Assembly (NCBI GenBank): GCA_963662155.1
Contig: OY759265.1
Coordinates: 39,934,405-39,998,404 of the forward strand
DNA length: 64,000 bases
Direction: 5' to 3'
From: Lamellibrachia columna
Taxonomy: Eukaryota > Annelida > Polychaeta > Sabellida > Siboglinidae
Shown: positions 10,196-20,559 of the stretch, one piece after another
Layout of the letters: every line of letters begins with the position of its first letter
Position numbering within the stretch: the first letter of the stretch is position 1
Notes under the pieces: generated by a model
The model's input: only the letters and a program-made list of their open reading frames with translations
The model's database searches: none
Told to the model about the DNA's origin: nothing
Position numbers and translations under genes: made by a program

Positions 10196-11490
10196 AGTGG
10201 CGGAGTCTCTAGCTATTATCCAAACTACTGTATGACTGTAAATAATGTATGTGTGATAGAATGACGTCAAGGATGTTGGTTACTACTTGCATGGTAGTAG
10301 GATATAGCTGAGACTCTGGCAGTAGTGGAGCGTCTGTTGCAAGGTTGTGACTTTCTTGCAAGGAAGGGTCTGTCGTGGTGAAGCCCTGTGATAGAGCATG
10401 GACCCTGTTGGTAGGGACTGGTCACATTGGAATTAAGGTGACCTTGTAGCGGGATGACCCCACTCATACGGGGTGAATTGTCATTGCTAGCCTGTGCAAT
10501 GCTATATTTATTAATGGTACGCGGTAGCTGAAGGACAAATGAACTAATATCGTGATCAATGTCGGTCGGCTGTCGTGGTATGTAAGAAATTGTTTGCAAA
10601 GTGTGTCAATGCCGTTTGGGGCCGGCGTGTTGGCACGGACTATGAGTGTGTGCTAATGAATATAAAACTGAAAGTGGATACATACAAGATTGTTGGTATG
10701 TCATTAATAAATTGTCATTAATTTGGCCTATTTTACTCTACAATGGACTTGCGTTGTTGTTCCGCATAAAGGGATGTACGAGCCAAGGTGCATAACAAAT
10801 TATGCGGAATAACGGCGTGATATATATGTAACATTGTATGCATGGGTTAAACCAATGTTGGTAAACATCGAATTTCCACCCACCTCCCAATTATTATCCA
10901 CCCAAAAGATGTAAGGCTTGGCTAGTAATTATATTGGTTCTTAAGCGTGATTGTAAGTACTATCAAGTAGTCATATAGTTAGTACTTGTAGCAATTGGCT
11001 GCTGGAGACATTTAAATATTATCTGCAGCAATGTTTATCCGACTGGCGTAATATGTCCGTAAATTGTACGCGTAAATACCATTTGGGGCCAACATGCTTG
11101 CTGCGATTATGTGTTAGTGTATATCGTTTTCATGTTGAATGGCGGGATAACCCCCACCGATACGGGGTGAATTGTCATTGTTATATTTACACACCTTTCT
11201 AAAAGGCGAAAATTTTATCTTTACTTTAATACATTTTACTTAATAATGCAATTTCTATCTTACCAGTTTTTTTTAATGTAAAGAATTATGTTTGTTCAAA
11301 TAAACGAATATTTCACTTTAAAATGTTACAGAAAAACTTTCCACTGAACTTGCAACTCAAGAAATTATACGTCGAATTATTCTAGAACTTGGTATTGGCT
11401 CTTCTAATAAACGTGTACCTTGATTTAACAGAAGCTTCTTGACACCACTGAACACGACATACAGTTGTCATGTCAGCAATATCCCTGTCA
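9970..11490. repeat. Non-coding repeat block, mirror copy (right arm)
   Basis: Mirror of 3700-5230 with the same duplicated modules and a (CT)n tract at 10131-10193. No exon seen. Confidence 0.55.
10131..10193. repeat. (CT)n microsatellite, right arm
   Basis: About 31 CT units. It is the partner of the longer AG tract at 4994-5072. Confidence 0.95.
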
Positions 11491-11506
11491 AAGTTTCACC
11501 ACCCAC

Positions 11507-11674
11507 CTGTCTGGCAGGCCTGGCCGCTCCAACGGTAGCCACTCGGATGACAGTCTTCACATTGTCCTCCGTTGATACACTCGCCAGTAATTGTGTTGCA
11601 GCCGTTGGTACATCTGCAGGGGAAGATGCACGACCCTCGACTGGCGGACATGCTGGCGAATCGACAACGGGCGC
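11507..11674 (-). CDS. EGF-like exon (56 aa), mirror copy (right arm)
   Basis: Same 168-nt exon as 3513-3680, on the minus strand, with intact acceptor and donor and phase 1 at both ends. It points towards the palindrome centre and therefore away from the plus-strand gene C exons that start at 15.7 kb. It could not be spliced to them in this arrangement. Confidence 0.78.
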
Positions 11675-12414
11675 CTGCAACACGAAACACATAAAGTGGG
11701 TTCTTAAACACAAACATGCAGGTATGCTACAATCACCATGCTATGCAATGGTTTACAATAAAATATTTAATGTATGGTGTGTGAAGTAACGACTAAACGA
11801 CTAAAAGCAAACGTTTTAGAATGGATAGCTGATTTTCTTTCAGATAGAAAAGAGATTATTTATTCTTTTTGACAGAGAAACATTTAACATTGTCTATCAG
11901 ACCACATCTAGAATATAGCATATAAGCATTGTCACCTTATTATGCTAACTATATAATATTTTTTGAGAAAGGGCAGATAGTGTAAGCCTATATCAGTTTT
12001 TTGGCATAAATCTAAACAATGCCAGAGGTCATATTAAGAAATTAAATAAACAGCAATGCACGGAGTTATGTAGCAAGCGATTCTTCAGTCAGGGAGGGGT
12101 ATATATATATATATATATAAAAATATAAATGATAACACTTGTAAGAGATATGGGCTAATCATGAAAGGCTAATTAGTAGCCTTGCAAGGGTCCATTATTT
12201 ATAAGTGTAAGTGTAACGACCTTCCGTTCGGTTTAATAACCTCAAATTGATGAGTTATATTTGTCCTCGATCTAAAATATGTGCACTCGACCCTTCGAGT
12301 CTTTCAACCGGCGTCAACGAAGAAGGAAGTAAACTACTTTCACAGTAATAAGTCGGTCACGCTTGACTGACTCCCACGCCCTTATTAAACTTTTGTTTAG
12401 ATATTGCAGCCTAC

Positions 12415-12481
12415 CTGAAGTACAGTGATCTACCTTCACGACCAACAGAGTCACAAGTATGACAATCATCATGTGGCCCAT
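12415..12481 (-). CDS. Signal-peptide exon, mirror copy (right arm)
   Basis: Mirror of 2708-2774: ATG at 12481, a 22-residue leader ending CTS, donor GTAGGC, phase 1. Confidence 0.74.
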
Positions 12482-13001
12482 CTTAGACTCGAAACGTTTC
12501 GTTGTAGAAGCTCCTACAGAATAGTCGCCCGCGGCACCGCCAATACTGTTGCTGCCATTGTGGTGATGTCAGTGACATCGTCTCAACGCGAACTCTCACC
12601 TGACCCTTTTAGTCAGTCATCCATAGCTACGCGAGGTAGGCGTGTACTGAACTAAGATCGTGTCCATTGTATCGCTGTGTTCGGTCACGACTTTAATAAG
12701 ATTTAACAAGATTGCCGTCCCAAACAACAAGTTCCAGGTGGCAAGTGGACATGGAAACCATTGGCTTATCGAGAGTCCAACAATTGTATAATCTATGTGT
12801 AGCCCGCCCTTATCACATATCTGTCAATTCTATTTTTAAACATATTCACACTACTAGCATTAACACAATCATTTGGCAGTTTTTCCATTCATTTATCTCC
12901 CTCGTTGAGAAAGAGTACTTTCTCATGTCCAACCTAGCGTTTCATTTTGAAGCAGCAATCCGACATTGCTCTGAAACTTTCATGTCAGCACTAAATGTTA
13001 C

Positions 13002-14029
13002 TCATAAGTCCTTTTCTTGTGTGGTTATAACTAGTACAGCATTCCCCATTTTATATTCTTCGTCCATGTTTCCATGTCCTATGTGTGTGCATCTACACTT
13101 CCCAAAATTAAATAACATTTGCCATTTTTCTGACCATTTAACTAATTTATCTAGATCAACCTGTAAACTTTGTTTATCTATAACATTACTAACCTTTGTG
13201 AATACCTTTGTGTTGTCTGCAAATCTCAGTACTTTGCTAGATATTTCATCTTCCAAATCATTTATATACATTAAAAACAGTATAGGGCCTAATACTGATC
13301 CCTATGGTACCCCACTCAAAACCGATTTCCAGTTTGAAATCTCACCATCTACTATTACTCTCTGTCTTCTGTGCGTAAGCCACTCTTCTATCCAGTTGGT
13401 TACATCTTTACCTATTCCATGGATTTTTTTTATTAAGTAACAATCTTAGATGTGGCACTTTATCGAAAGCTTTCTGAAAATCTAAGTAGACAACATCCAC
13501 TGGTGACCCCCCCCCCATCTACCCACTTTGTAATTTCTTCCAAAAAACATAAGAGATTTGTTAGACATTACCTTGCTTTTAGGAACCCATTTTGGGATGT
13601 ATTTATTAATTTATATTTTACAAGTAATTCCACCAACTGGTCTCTAATTAATGTTTCGAGAAATTTACAGACAACTGTTGTTAAACTCACTGATCTGTAA
13701 TTGTCTGGCTTGTTCCTCGACCCCTTCTTAAATAGCGGCGTAATGGTTGCTTCTTTCCTTTCTGAAGGACCTATTCCTTCTTCTAGTGATACGTTAAACA
13801 ATTTTGCAAGTGGTGTACTAATTTGCTCAACAATTTCCTTAAGCAGTTTTGGTGGTATCCCATCAACTCCCGGTGATTTATTATCTTTCATCTTCTTAAT
13901 TTTCTTTACTATAATTTCAGGAGTTACAAATAACTGCCCTAAATGTTCTGATTTGCTGCCCTCAAATTTAGTAAATGGAATTGGAAGTGAGCTGATTTCT
14001 TCTGTGGTAAAAACTGAGCTGAAACACAA
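13002..14029 (-). pseudogene. CR1 ORF2 reverse transcriptase (right arm)
   Basis: Mirror of the left-arm RT. KSPGVDGIPPKLL and LFKKGSRNKP are at 13568-14029; YINDLEDEISS and FADN are at 13002-13271. The segment between is in another frame, with a G-run of 10 (8 in the left arm). It is non-functional for the same reasons. Confidence 0.86.
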
Positions 14030-14473
14030 AGGACCTCTCCCATTTGGAACAAGTCTGAAATTATGTGTCCATTGTTATTTTCCAGTGGTCCGACCTTATC
14101 ATGAACTTTCTGTTTACTCCTTATACAAGCACAGGAACTTTTGTTGTAATTTTTTATATTACCTGCCAATTTTTGTCAAAGGTTCTTTTAGATTTTCTAA
14201 TTTCAGTTGTAGCTAGGTTAAGTACCTCTTTGTAATTTGCATAGTCTTCATCCTTTCTGGTACGCCTATAAACCATTCACATAGTTTGCTTAAACACTAT
14301 TTTTCTAATAGCTTCTTTTGACAAGTGTTTCTTTCTAGACCGTTTTCCTTGTTTTTTCAAGGGAACAAATTTATCGATGATACTCTCAATTTCATATTTT
14401 AGAATATTCCAACATTCAATTGCGGTCTTATTCATCAGCATGTTATTCCAATCTAGCTTTGCTAAGTATTTTC

Positions 14474-15316
14474 TCATACCTTTAGAGTTACCTTTGTGGA
14501 AGTATCTCCTATATTTTTTTTATTTTTTATTTCTGATTTTACATAGATGTCAAAATGCATTTGATTGTGGTCACTGTTACCCAATGGTTCATGCATTTTT
14601 ACATTGTCCACTAATTCTTTTTGTGATGACAAAACTACATCTAATACATTCTCACCTCTGGTTGGTTCTAGCACGTGTTGAGTAAGGAAGCTATCCTGGA
14701 TTAAAAATAGAAATTGTTGGTTCTCACCCCCTGTACTTGCTAGAGATTTCCACTGTATGGGTCCATGGTTAAAATCTCCCATTATGATATATTCCCCTTT
14801 ACTAACTTCCTTTATAGCATTTTGTGTTTTTGTGTTATCCTCTTCGTTTATGTTTGGACTTCGGTAAACTAATCCAATAGTTTTTTTTTTATTTCCTGAG
14901 ACTATTTTGCACCAAACAGCTTCATCGCAATCTGCTTCCCTTTCTAATTTAATTTCATATGCCTGAATAGATTCTTTAACATATAAAATAACTCCTCCTT
15001 CCTTTCTTCCTATTCGATCTCTCCTAAACATTAAGTATCCTGTCAATCCTAATTCAGCATCTGTTATGTCTGTGTTGGCCCATGATTCGGTAATACCAAG
15101 TATGTGGGGGTCAATATCTTCTACCATAATGTTTAATTCGTTTTTCTTATTCACTATACTCCTAGCATTTAAACACACGCATCTATAACATGCTTCAGAC
15201 CTGTTTTTAGGACATTTTGTTATTGGTTTGTCTGTACTAGTGGCCTCTTGTCCTGCTTGAGGCATCTCTGTGTGACTTACGGGCAACACAACACAAAGTT
15301 CGTGCAACGCATACAC
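14474..15316 (-). pseudogene. CR1 ORF2 endonuclease domain (right arm)
   Basis: EEP domain with NARSIVNKK, ITESW, YRSPN, MGDFN and SDHN as in 13-717, preceded by about 45 further residues of lead sequence with a CPKNRSEACYRC cysteine pair. It is open throughout but linked to a broken RT. Confidence 0.86.
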
Positions 15317-15319
15317 CTC

Positions 15320-15690
15320 GGTACAAGACCGCGGCTGAACATTCGAGATTACTGGCCAAACATTGACGCAGTCTCTTTAAAGGACAAATACTGAGGATAG
15401 CATATATACACGGACAGCGCCCAACAGAAGCGCCGAGGTTAACATGTATATGCCCTGGCAGCGCCCGTCCTCGGCGATACGAAACACCAATCACAACACC
15501 AATACAAACCAATATGTCATGTCATTTTTAGTCGCCGCCTTAACTGCACTGAAATGTTTCTCTAAGAAATGTAGTCATACAACGTTTTATTTAAAACATT
15601 CCGTTCTGTCCTGATAATCATGCGTGCAACATAGATAAAGCAGTTCATTGTGCATCGATATACTGCAATGTACAAAACACACGTGATGTT
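15320..15690. other. Unassigned stretch between CR1 and gene C
   Basis: No exon recognised. A CAGCGCCC motif with GC-rich surroundings occurs twice (about 15415 and 15460), possibly leader sequence of the CR1 element. Confidence 0.4.
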
Positions 15691-15695
15691 AACAG

Positions 15696-15783
15696 GTTGT
15701 CAGCAATGTCCAAGTGGTAAAGTACGACGTCATCGGCTGTGACGCATGCGCACCAGGCAAACAGCAACCTGCCTGAGTGAAAG
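15696..15783 (+). pseudogene. Gene C: dead short EGF exon
   Basis: It aligns with the 93-nt gene A exon 43954-44046: acceptor AACAG, TGTCAG start, shared GACGTCATCGG and CACCAGGC..CAGCAACC, donor AAAG|GTATGT. It is only 88 nt, so five bases are lost and the frame shifts. A cysteine codon of gene A (..PDCKK) is a TGA here. The readable part (DVIGCDACAPGKQQP) closely matches gene A DVIGCDECAPGRQQP. Splice sites persist but the exon cannot encode the module. Confidence 0.75.
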
Positions 15784-16162
15784 GTATGTAGACACAACAT
15801 GGGTATAGTGTTAATTACGTATGTGCGTGTTAAAGCACATGTTGGCATTGAGTTAACTACATTTAAAGTTACCGTTGCACTATACGTAGATGCACATAGT
15901 CCGGTCAGGAATATAGCGAACTTTTGAACCATTGTAATACGTCCTGGATAGTTTATGCGCTCTACGACCATTTCGTTTTGTGAAGTTCTGACACTAGGGG
16001 CCCATACACTGTCCACTGTCATTTGGGGGTCCAGTCATATGTCAAAAGAGGACTGCAAGCATGTCAGTCGAAATATCATAGTAACATGATGCAATCGTTC
16101 GGAACTATTTCACCACTTATAAAGTATATGTATGTACGTTTGTGCCTATGCTTGCGTAAATA

Positions 16163-16291
<129 letters not shown>

Positions 16292-16334
16292 AATTAGTTT
16301 AAATGGAGATAATCCTTAACATGTTCACCTTCAG

Positions 16335-16478
16335 ACTGTGACGGGGGAAGCTACGGGATTAACTGTCATAACGACTGCGGACAGTGCAAAGACAGATCGC
16401 CGTGCAATGTTACGAATGTACACTGTACTAACCGCTGCAAACTGTGGTACACTCACGATGGTTGTAAAACAGAAATAT
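16335..16478 (+). CDS. Gene C: EGF-like exon (48 aa)
   Basis: Acceptor TTCAG|AC, donor AATAT|GTAGGT, 144 nt, phase 1-1: the same length and phases as gene A exon 43076-43219. It encodes CDGGSYGINCHNDCGQC, then SPCNVTNVHCTNRC and LWYTHDGCKT. Eight cysteines are spaced as in gene A (GRTYGINCQFDCGHC...), so it is an EGF/laminin-like extracellular module. The frame is intact, unlike its upstream neighbour at 15696, so gene C as a whole appears to be a decaying copy that still holds some good exons. It lies after the (AT)n tract. Confidence 0.78.
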
Positions 16479-16754
16479 GTAGGTAAAACATATAAAAACA
16501 CTCTGCTTACTGTTGATGGTATATTACAAAAAGGAAATATATATTGCAATAACGCAAGTGTAGTTGAAATGTCATTAAATGCAACAGGTAACATTTCTAG
16601 TACGTGGGTAGTATGCAGCGTAAAATAATGTTCTGTTCAATTATGAAGCAATTGTTTTAATTTTAATGAAATATTAAGCTATTGTGTTCCAAATACAGTC
16701 GTCGTAGCGAAAGGTAACTAGTTTTGTACCGAAGGTCTACATGTTAATTAAAAT

Positions 16755-17139
16755 ACCTTGTAGATAAGCCTGTTTGGGCTGTACGAGTAACCGCGCCAAT
16801 GCGGAAACCGTGCGAAGTAATTCGACCTGTTATGCGTCAAGTTTTGACAGTTGCTATAAAGATCTTAGCGAAGTAAGCTCGATATACTGGTTTGTGGTCG
16901 ATATAACGAAACAACGGGTCAGGCTCAAACCCGCGAAGCTTAAGCTAACGGGACAGCAATGTTCGTCGTCGAACGTGTGGCGCGAAGCGAGTTCTTACCG
17001 CAACAGCCAAACCGGGTGCGGTAGTAGAACCAGATATTATCCGGCTAGTGGAAATTGCTGGCCAAACCCCACCCCCACCAAAACGTTTCTTTCCCGAGAG
17101 ACCTGTGCAGAATGTTGCGCAGGGAGTAGTTTCCATTGA
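16755..17139 (+). pseudogene. Gene C: possible FN3-like remnant
   Basis: This occupies the place where gene A has its FN3 exon. A CAG-like acceptor (TTGTAG, about 16762) leads to KPVWAVRVTA. A frame change then gives a long open stretch containing DLSEVSSIYWFVVDITKQ, similar in feel to an FN3 C-strand (compare YYYVVWIQAE in gene A). The tail is cysteine- and serine-rich and not FN3-like. Position and partial pattern favour a degenerate FN3 exon, but chance similarity is possible. Confidence 0.3.
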
Positions 17140-17159
17140 TTCCTAAAGGTGGTATATGA

Positions 17160-18290
17160 GGGATGCCTTGTCGCGTACACATAGAGGTGGCTGGCAGGTA
17201 TATACGGCTGGGTTGTAGCCACCATCCGCACCGCGGCATCACTCCAGCCGGGAAAGCCTTATCTTGAGTCGTCCAGCACCAGATTCTGCACCAGCGTATT
17301 AGCTGCCTGAGCAAACTCCCAATATGTAGATACGTGAGAGGCACAGTCGCGCGATGTCTGCACCAATGTACTAGCTGCGGTAACAGTCAATCCAAATGTG
17401 TGTGGGGCACCGCCTCGCGGTGTCACAGAGAAAGACCAGTGTGAAGAAACACAAGTATATGGGGAGACCTGACAGCGCACACATAGAGGTGCCTGGCATG
17501 TATATACGGCTGATACCAGCACCAGATTCAGCGTACTAGATGCGGTAACAGTCAACCCCATCGGTGGAGGCACCGCTGCGTGGTGTCACAAAGAAAGACC
17601 AGCGTGGAGAAGCATATGTATATGGGGAGATCTGGCAGCGTACACATAAAGGTGCCTGGCATGTATATACGACGAAAAGCAGCACCAGATTATGTACTAA
17701 TGTACTAGCTGCGGTAACAGTCTACCCAAATTTGTGTGGGGCACTTCGGTTAAATGTTAATGTAAATCGGAGTGAGAAATCACATGCAAAACTGAAGACC
17801 TGGCAGCGTACATATAAACGTGTCTGACATGTATATACGGCTGAGACAAGCAGCAGTATCTGCGCCAGTGAACTATCTGCGGTAACAGTCAGCACAACAT
17901 GTGTGGGGCACCGCCGCGCGATGTCACAAAGGAAAGGTCTGAACGAGGAAACGTATGTATACATATGGAGACCTGGCAGCGTACAAAAAAGTGCATGGCA
18001 TGTACAGACGACTGGGTGGCAGCCACACTACGTCACTGTACCAGTCAAGCCGGAGAATACTGTGCTTGCATTATCCAGCACCCAGATTATGCACCATTGT
18101 ATTAGCTGCGATAACAGTCAACCCGATATGCATGAGGCACCGCCGCGTGGTGTCACGAAGAAAGGCACATGTGGGGAATTACACGCCAAGTTCCCAATCC
18201 CGCATAGCTACCCCAATTGTTCTCCTTGTGGAATGTCTGCGACCATGGGGAAACAAAATCTGCAATAGCCGCCATGTCGCAAGATTTTCC
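17160..18290. repeat. Tandem array of about 170-bp degenerate repeats
   Basis: The anchor GCGGTAACAGTC recurs at about 17378, 17541, 17709 and 17879, with a variant at 18108 and degenerate units before 17378. Spacing is 163, 168, 170 and 229. Each unit also has GGGGCACCGC, a TGTCACAAAG motif, a TGGCAGCGTACA motif and a GGCATGTATATACG motif. Several overlapping open frames on both strands are by-products of the repeat. The unit has no recognised coding sense. Confidence 0.85.
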
Positions 18291-18299
18291 CATTCCCAA

Positions 18300-18920
18300 T
18301 ACCAAACAGAGTAACAGCTTTATTCTAGGATCTGGCTCAAAATGTCCCCATGAGTGTCAGCATAGCCGATTGCTGTGGAAAACTCTGCTACACTAATATT
18401 TGGTATAAACGACGGGATCGCCCGAATTGTTCTGGCAATTGTTTACATGCGTTGCTTATAATCTACCACACCAGCACCGACAAGGCACGCATATCAACGT
18501 ACGGGCTATAGCTCGTGTCCTAGCTCAGTAAGCCACTTACATGGCAATATTCAGAGCTCTGAAGGGCCCAGTATGACAAAAAAGTGCGACTCGATACTGA
18601 TATATGAGACATGACACTTGCACCTTCATCTATGTACGCGGATATACACCACGTTCATGAGTTGTTGTCAAGCAAATTATTTTGGGCCAAGATGAAATAA
18701 ACGCACGTGAAGTGTAGGCCAACTTCCAGGTTGACGCTATCGCAAAACAAAACCACGTATTTCGGATTCGGTCTAGTGAGTCAAGTTCACGCGATACAGT
18801 AATGTAAACAGGTTCAGAAGACTTTCCAACCGATAAACGAGCGCGTGTTGTAATGCCGAAGGAGACAACGAAACTGACGAAGCCAGCGGTCACCCCACCC
18901 ATGTAATGTGATCCCGCTAG
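18300..18920. other. Unassigned stretch
   Basis: No recognisable exon. A minus-strand frame at 18630-18902 is open for 90 codons but matches nothing I know and lies just downstream of the phosphatase-type exon. Confidence 0.35.
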
Positions 18921-18930
18921 AAAATATTAC

Positions 18931-19132
18931 TCAGGGCAACTCCTTCTCGAAGCCGTTGTGACGTCTCTTGTCCTCGACGTAAGCGGCGAGGTCACCGATT
19001 GTGACTCCGTGGGTCACCTGCTGCGTGTTGGCGAAAATCGACGTCGAACAGTCAGCCTGGTCCAAATTCTGAGTTCTTTCATCTTTGCCAACCGCATTCT
19101 CATCATCGAAAGCAACGTTCTCTTCCCCAGGA
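18931..19132 (-). pseudogene. Receptor tyrosine phosphatase-type juxtamembrane exon
   Basis: The minus-strand frame reads PGEENVAFDDENAVGKDE, a middle segment, then THGVTIGDLAAYVEDKRRHN and GFEKELP. The pattern I-x-[IV]-xDL-x2-Y[VI] followed by GF-x-KE-x..LP is the wedge region just before the catalytic domain of receptor-type tyrosine phosphatases. The probable acceptor is AACAAG|T at 19133 and the donor GTAATA at 18930. The last codon before the donor is TGA, and the usual Phe between KE and LP is absent, so it may be truncated or dead. No catalytic HCSxGxGR exon was found nearby. It lies antisense within gene C. Confidence 0.6.
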
Positions 19133-19139
19133 CTTGTTT

Positions 19140-19840
19140 ACATATCAAACAACACAATTCAACTCCCGTTATGTTTGTTAATCTTGTCCCCATGCCCGAT
19201 GGTTAAGGAATATTCTAAAGTGTAGACTAATCTTTTAACCGTTTACATAATCAAAACAGCCACCCCGCATGCACACACAGGCATGGGTATGTTGAGGGTG
19301 TGAGTGGTGTGCGTGTATTTGTATCAATATTTAAACGCACGTCAAACTAATGTTATAAATCGCGTATGCGAAGTACCGCAATACCTAATCGTATTGCATG
19401 TTTGTAAGGGAGGCTAACTACAGTTGCCCATGGGGAAATCATATAGAATGTTGTGAGGTCGAAAGGTCGAATACATCATAGTTGTACTAACACCTATGTA
19501 GACTTCCAACGGTTGACGACTTAGACTATCGCAACTAACTCAAAGACACGTGAAATAAACACATCTACATACCTATTGACTTATACTTTCATTGGCAGAT
19601 CCTCTGAAGTAAGGACAACCAGAAGTTGATTGCACAAATGTTTTGTTGCAAATTGTGTTGCATTTATTTTCTGAAGATGTTTTCTACTAGAGAATATGGC
19701 ACGAACAGGTACATTCATGAAAAACCTGGCTGACATGCACACGATGAATGCATAGACAATACATGCGGCTGATTATATTCAATTGTTTATGTCAAATGCA
19801 AGTTGCGGGTTATTACTTTATTGCATGATGTTATGCAGGT
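19140..19840. other. Unassigned intron-like stretch
   Basis: No exon, repeat or RNA gene recognised. Confidence 0.4.
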
Positions 19841-19846
19841 TAGCAG

Positions 19847-19927
19847 GTACGGTTCCTTTCGCAACGTGGCTGTTGCAACGTTCCTAGTTGGTGCCTTGGT
19901 TGCGACGGTCGTGATAATTGCTTTCAT
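19847..19927 (+). pseudogene. Gene C: shortened transmembrane exon
   Basis: It matches gene A exon 35902-36064: TATGCAG and GTACGGTT at the acceptor, then VAVATFLVGALVATVVIIAF and donor AT|GTAAGT in phase 2. It is 81 nt against 163 in gene A. The missing 82 bases are the extracellular stalk, and 82 is not a multiple of three, so the phase-1 entry frame hits a stop (TAG) within the exon. The membrane segment itself is well preserved in the downstream frame. Confidence 0.7.
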
Positions 19928-20078
19928 GTAAGTCGATGTATAGTCATACATGTTGGATTTCACACTGAATGATAATTGCCGGATGATAAGCTAATATCAT
20001 AATATCTTATACACACGTCGACAACGTTGATCTACTAGACGGGATTGTCCACCAGATACTAGGAGAGAAGAGATCAGC

Positions 20079-20250
<172 letters not shown>

Positions 20251-20310
20251 TAATTGCTATGAAGAGCAGCATCTTTCTAAAATGTGATGATATTGATTGC
20301 CTTGTTTTAG

Positions 20311-20384
20311 AATGCGGTCGGTCAAGACGAATACTGACAAAGCAGCTCAACAGACAGAATGCACTTCCAGTGGTAGTGCAGCAG
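20311..20384 (+). CDS. Gene C: juxtamembrane cytoplasmic exon
   Basis: Acceptor TTTTAG|A, donor GCAGCAG|GTAAAT, 74 nt, phase 2 to 1, the same as gene A exon 35239-35312. It encodes MRSVKTNTDKAAQQ then TECTSSGSAAG. The basic start after the membrane span (MRSVK) is typical of an inner-leaflet stop-transfer sequence. The frame is intact. No cytoplasmic tail exon equivalent to those of gene A was found downstream. Confidence 0.72.
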
Positions 20385-20468
20385 GTAAATATTATTATTT
20401 CAGCATTTTACCTTCATCATTAGATGTATGAATTCGCATCATCGAGAAGAACATTGGTTGGAGTCAAA

Positions 20469-20524
20469 AGTGGTGGTGGTGGTTGTGGTAGTGGTGGTTG
20501 TGGTGGTGGTTGTGGTAGTGGTGC
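20469..20524. repeat. Imperfect (GGT)n tract
   Basis: A GTGGTGGTTGTGGTAGTGG-type trinucleotide repeat, about 56 bp. Confidence 0.9.
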
Positions 20525-20559
20525 GACGATGAATGTATTGCTTGCACAACGATATACAA

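Larger units (their letters stand above)
7606..15190. repeat. Right arm of the giant inverted repeat
   Basis: This is the reverse complement of the left arm, with the same exons and transposons on the opposite strand. It is about 13 bases shorter, chiefly because the CT tract at 10131-10193 is shorter than its AG partner. The match still holds at 15190, which pairs with base 1, so the true outer junction cannot be located. The CR1 reading frame in this arm continues without a break past 15190 to about 15316. The left arm would show the same if the window began earlier. Confidence 0.97.
12690..15316 (-). mobile_element. CR1-type LINE, copy 1 mirror (right arm)
   Basis: Mirror of 1-2510, but with more of the 5' end visible. 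The endonuclease frame 14474-15316 is open for 280 codons and includes an N-terminal lead (EATSTDKPITKCPKNRSE) outside the left-arm portion. The RT pieces are at 13568-14029 (SPGVDGIPP) and 13002-13271 (YINDLEDE, FADN). It carries the same frame breaks as the left copy. Its 5' boundary is not defined; the sequence around 15320-15500 may be its leader. Confidence 0.88.

Noticed and set aside
15645..16022. Minus-strand 125-codon frame opposite the gene C short EGF exon
   Set aside because: No motif, and it overlaps the homologous plus-strand exon with its splice sites.
17259..18314. Several 80-120 codon ORFs on both strands in the 170-bp array
   Set aside because: They recur only because the repeat recurs, and frames are not conserved between units.
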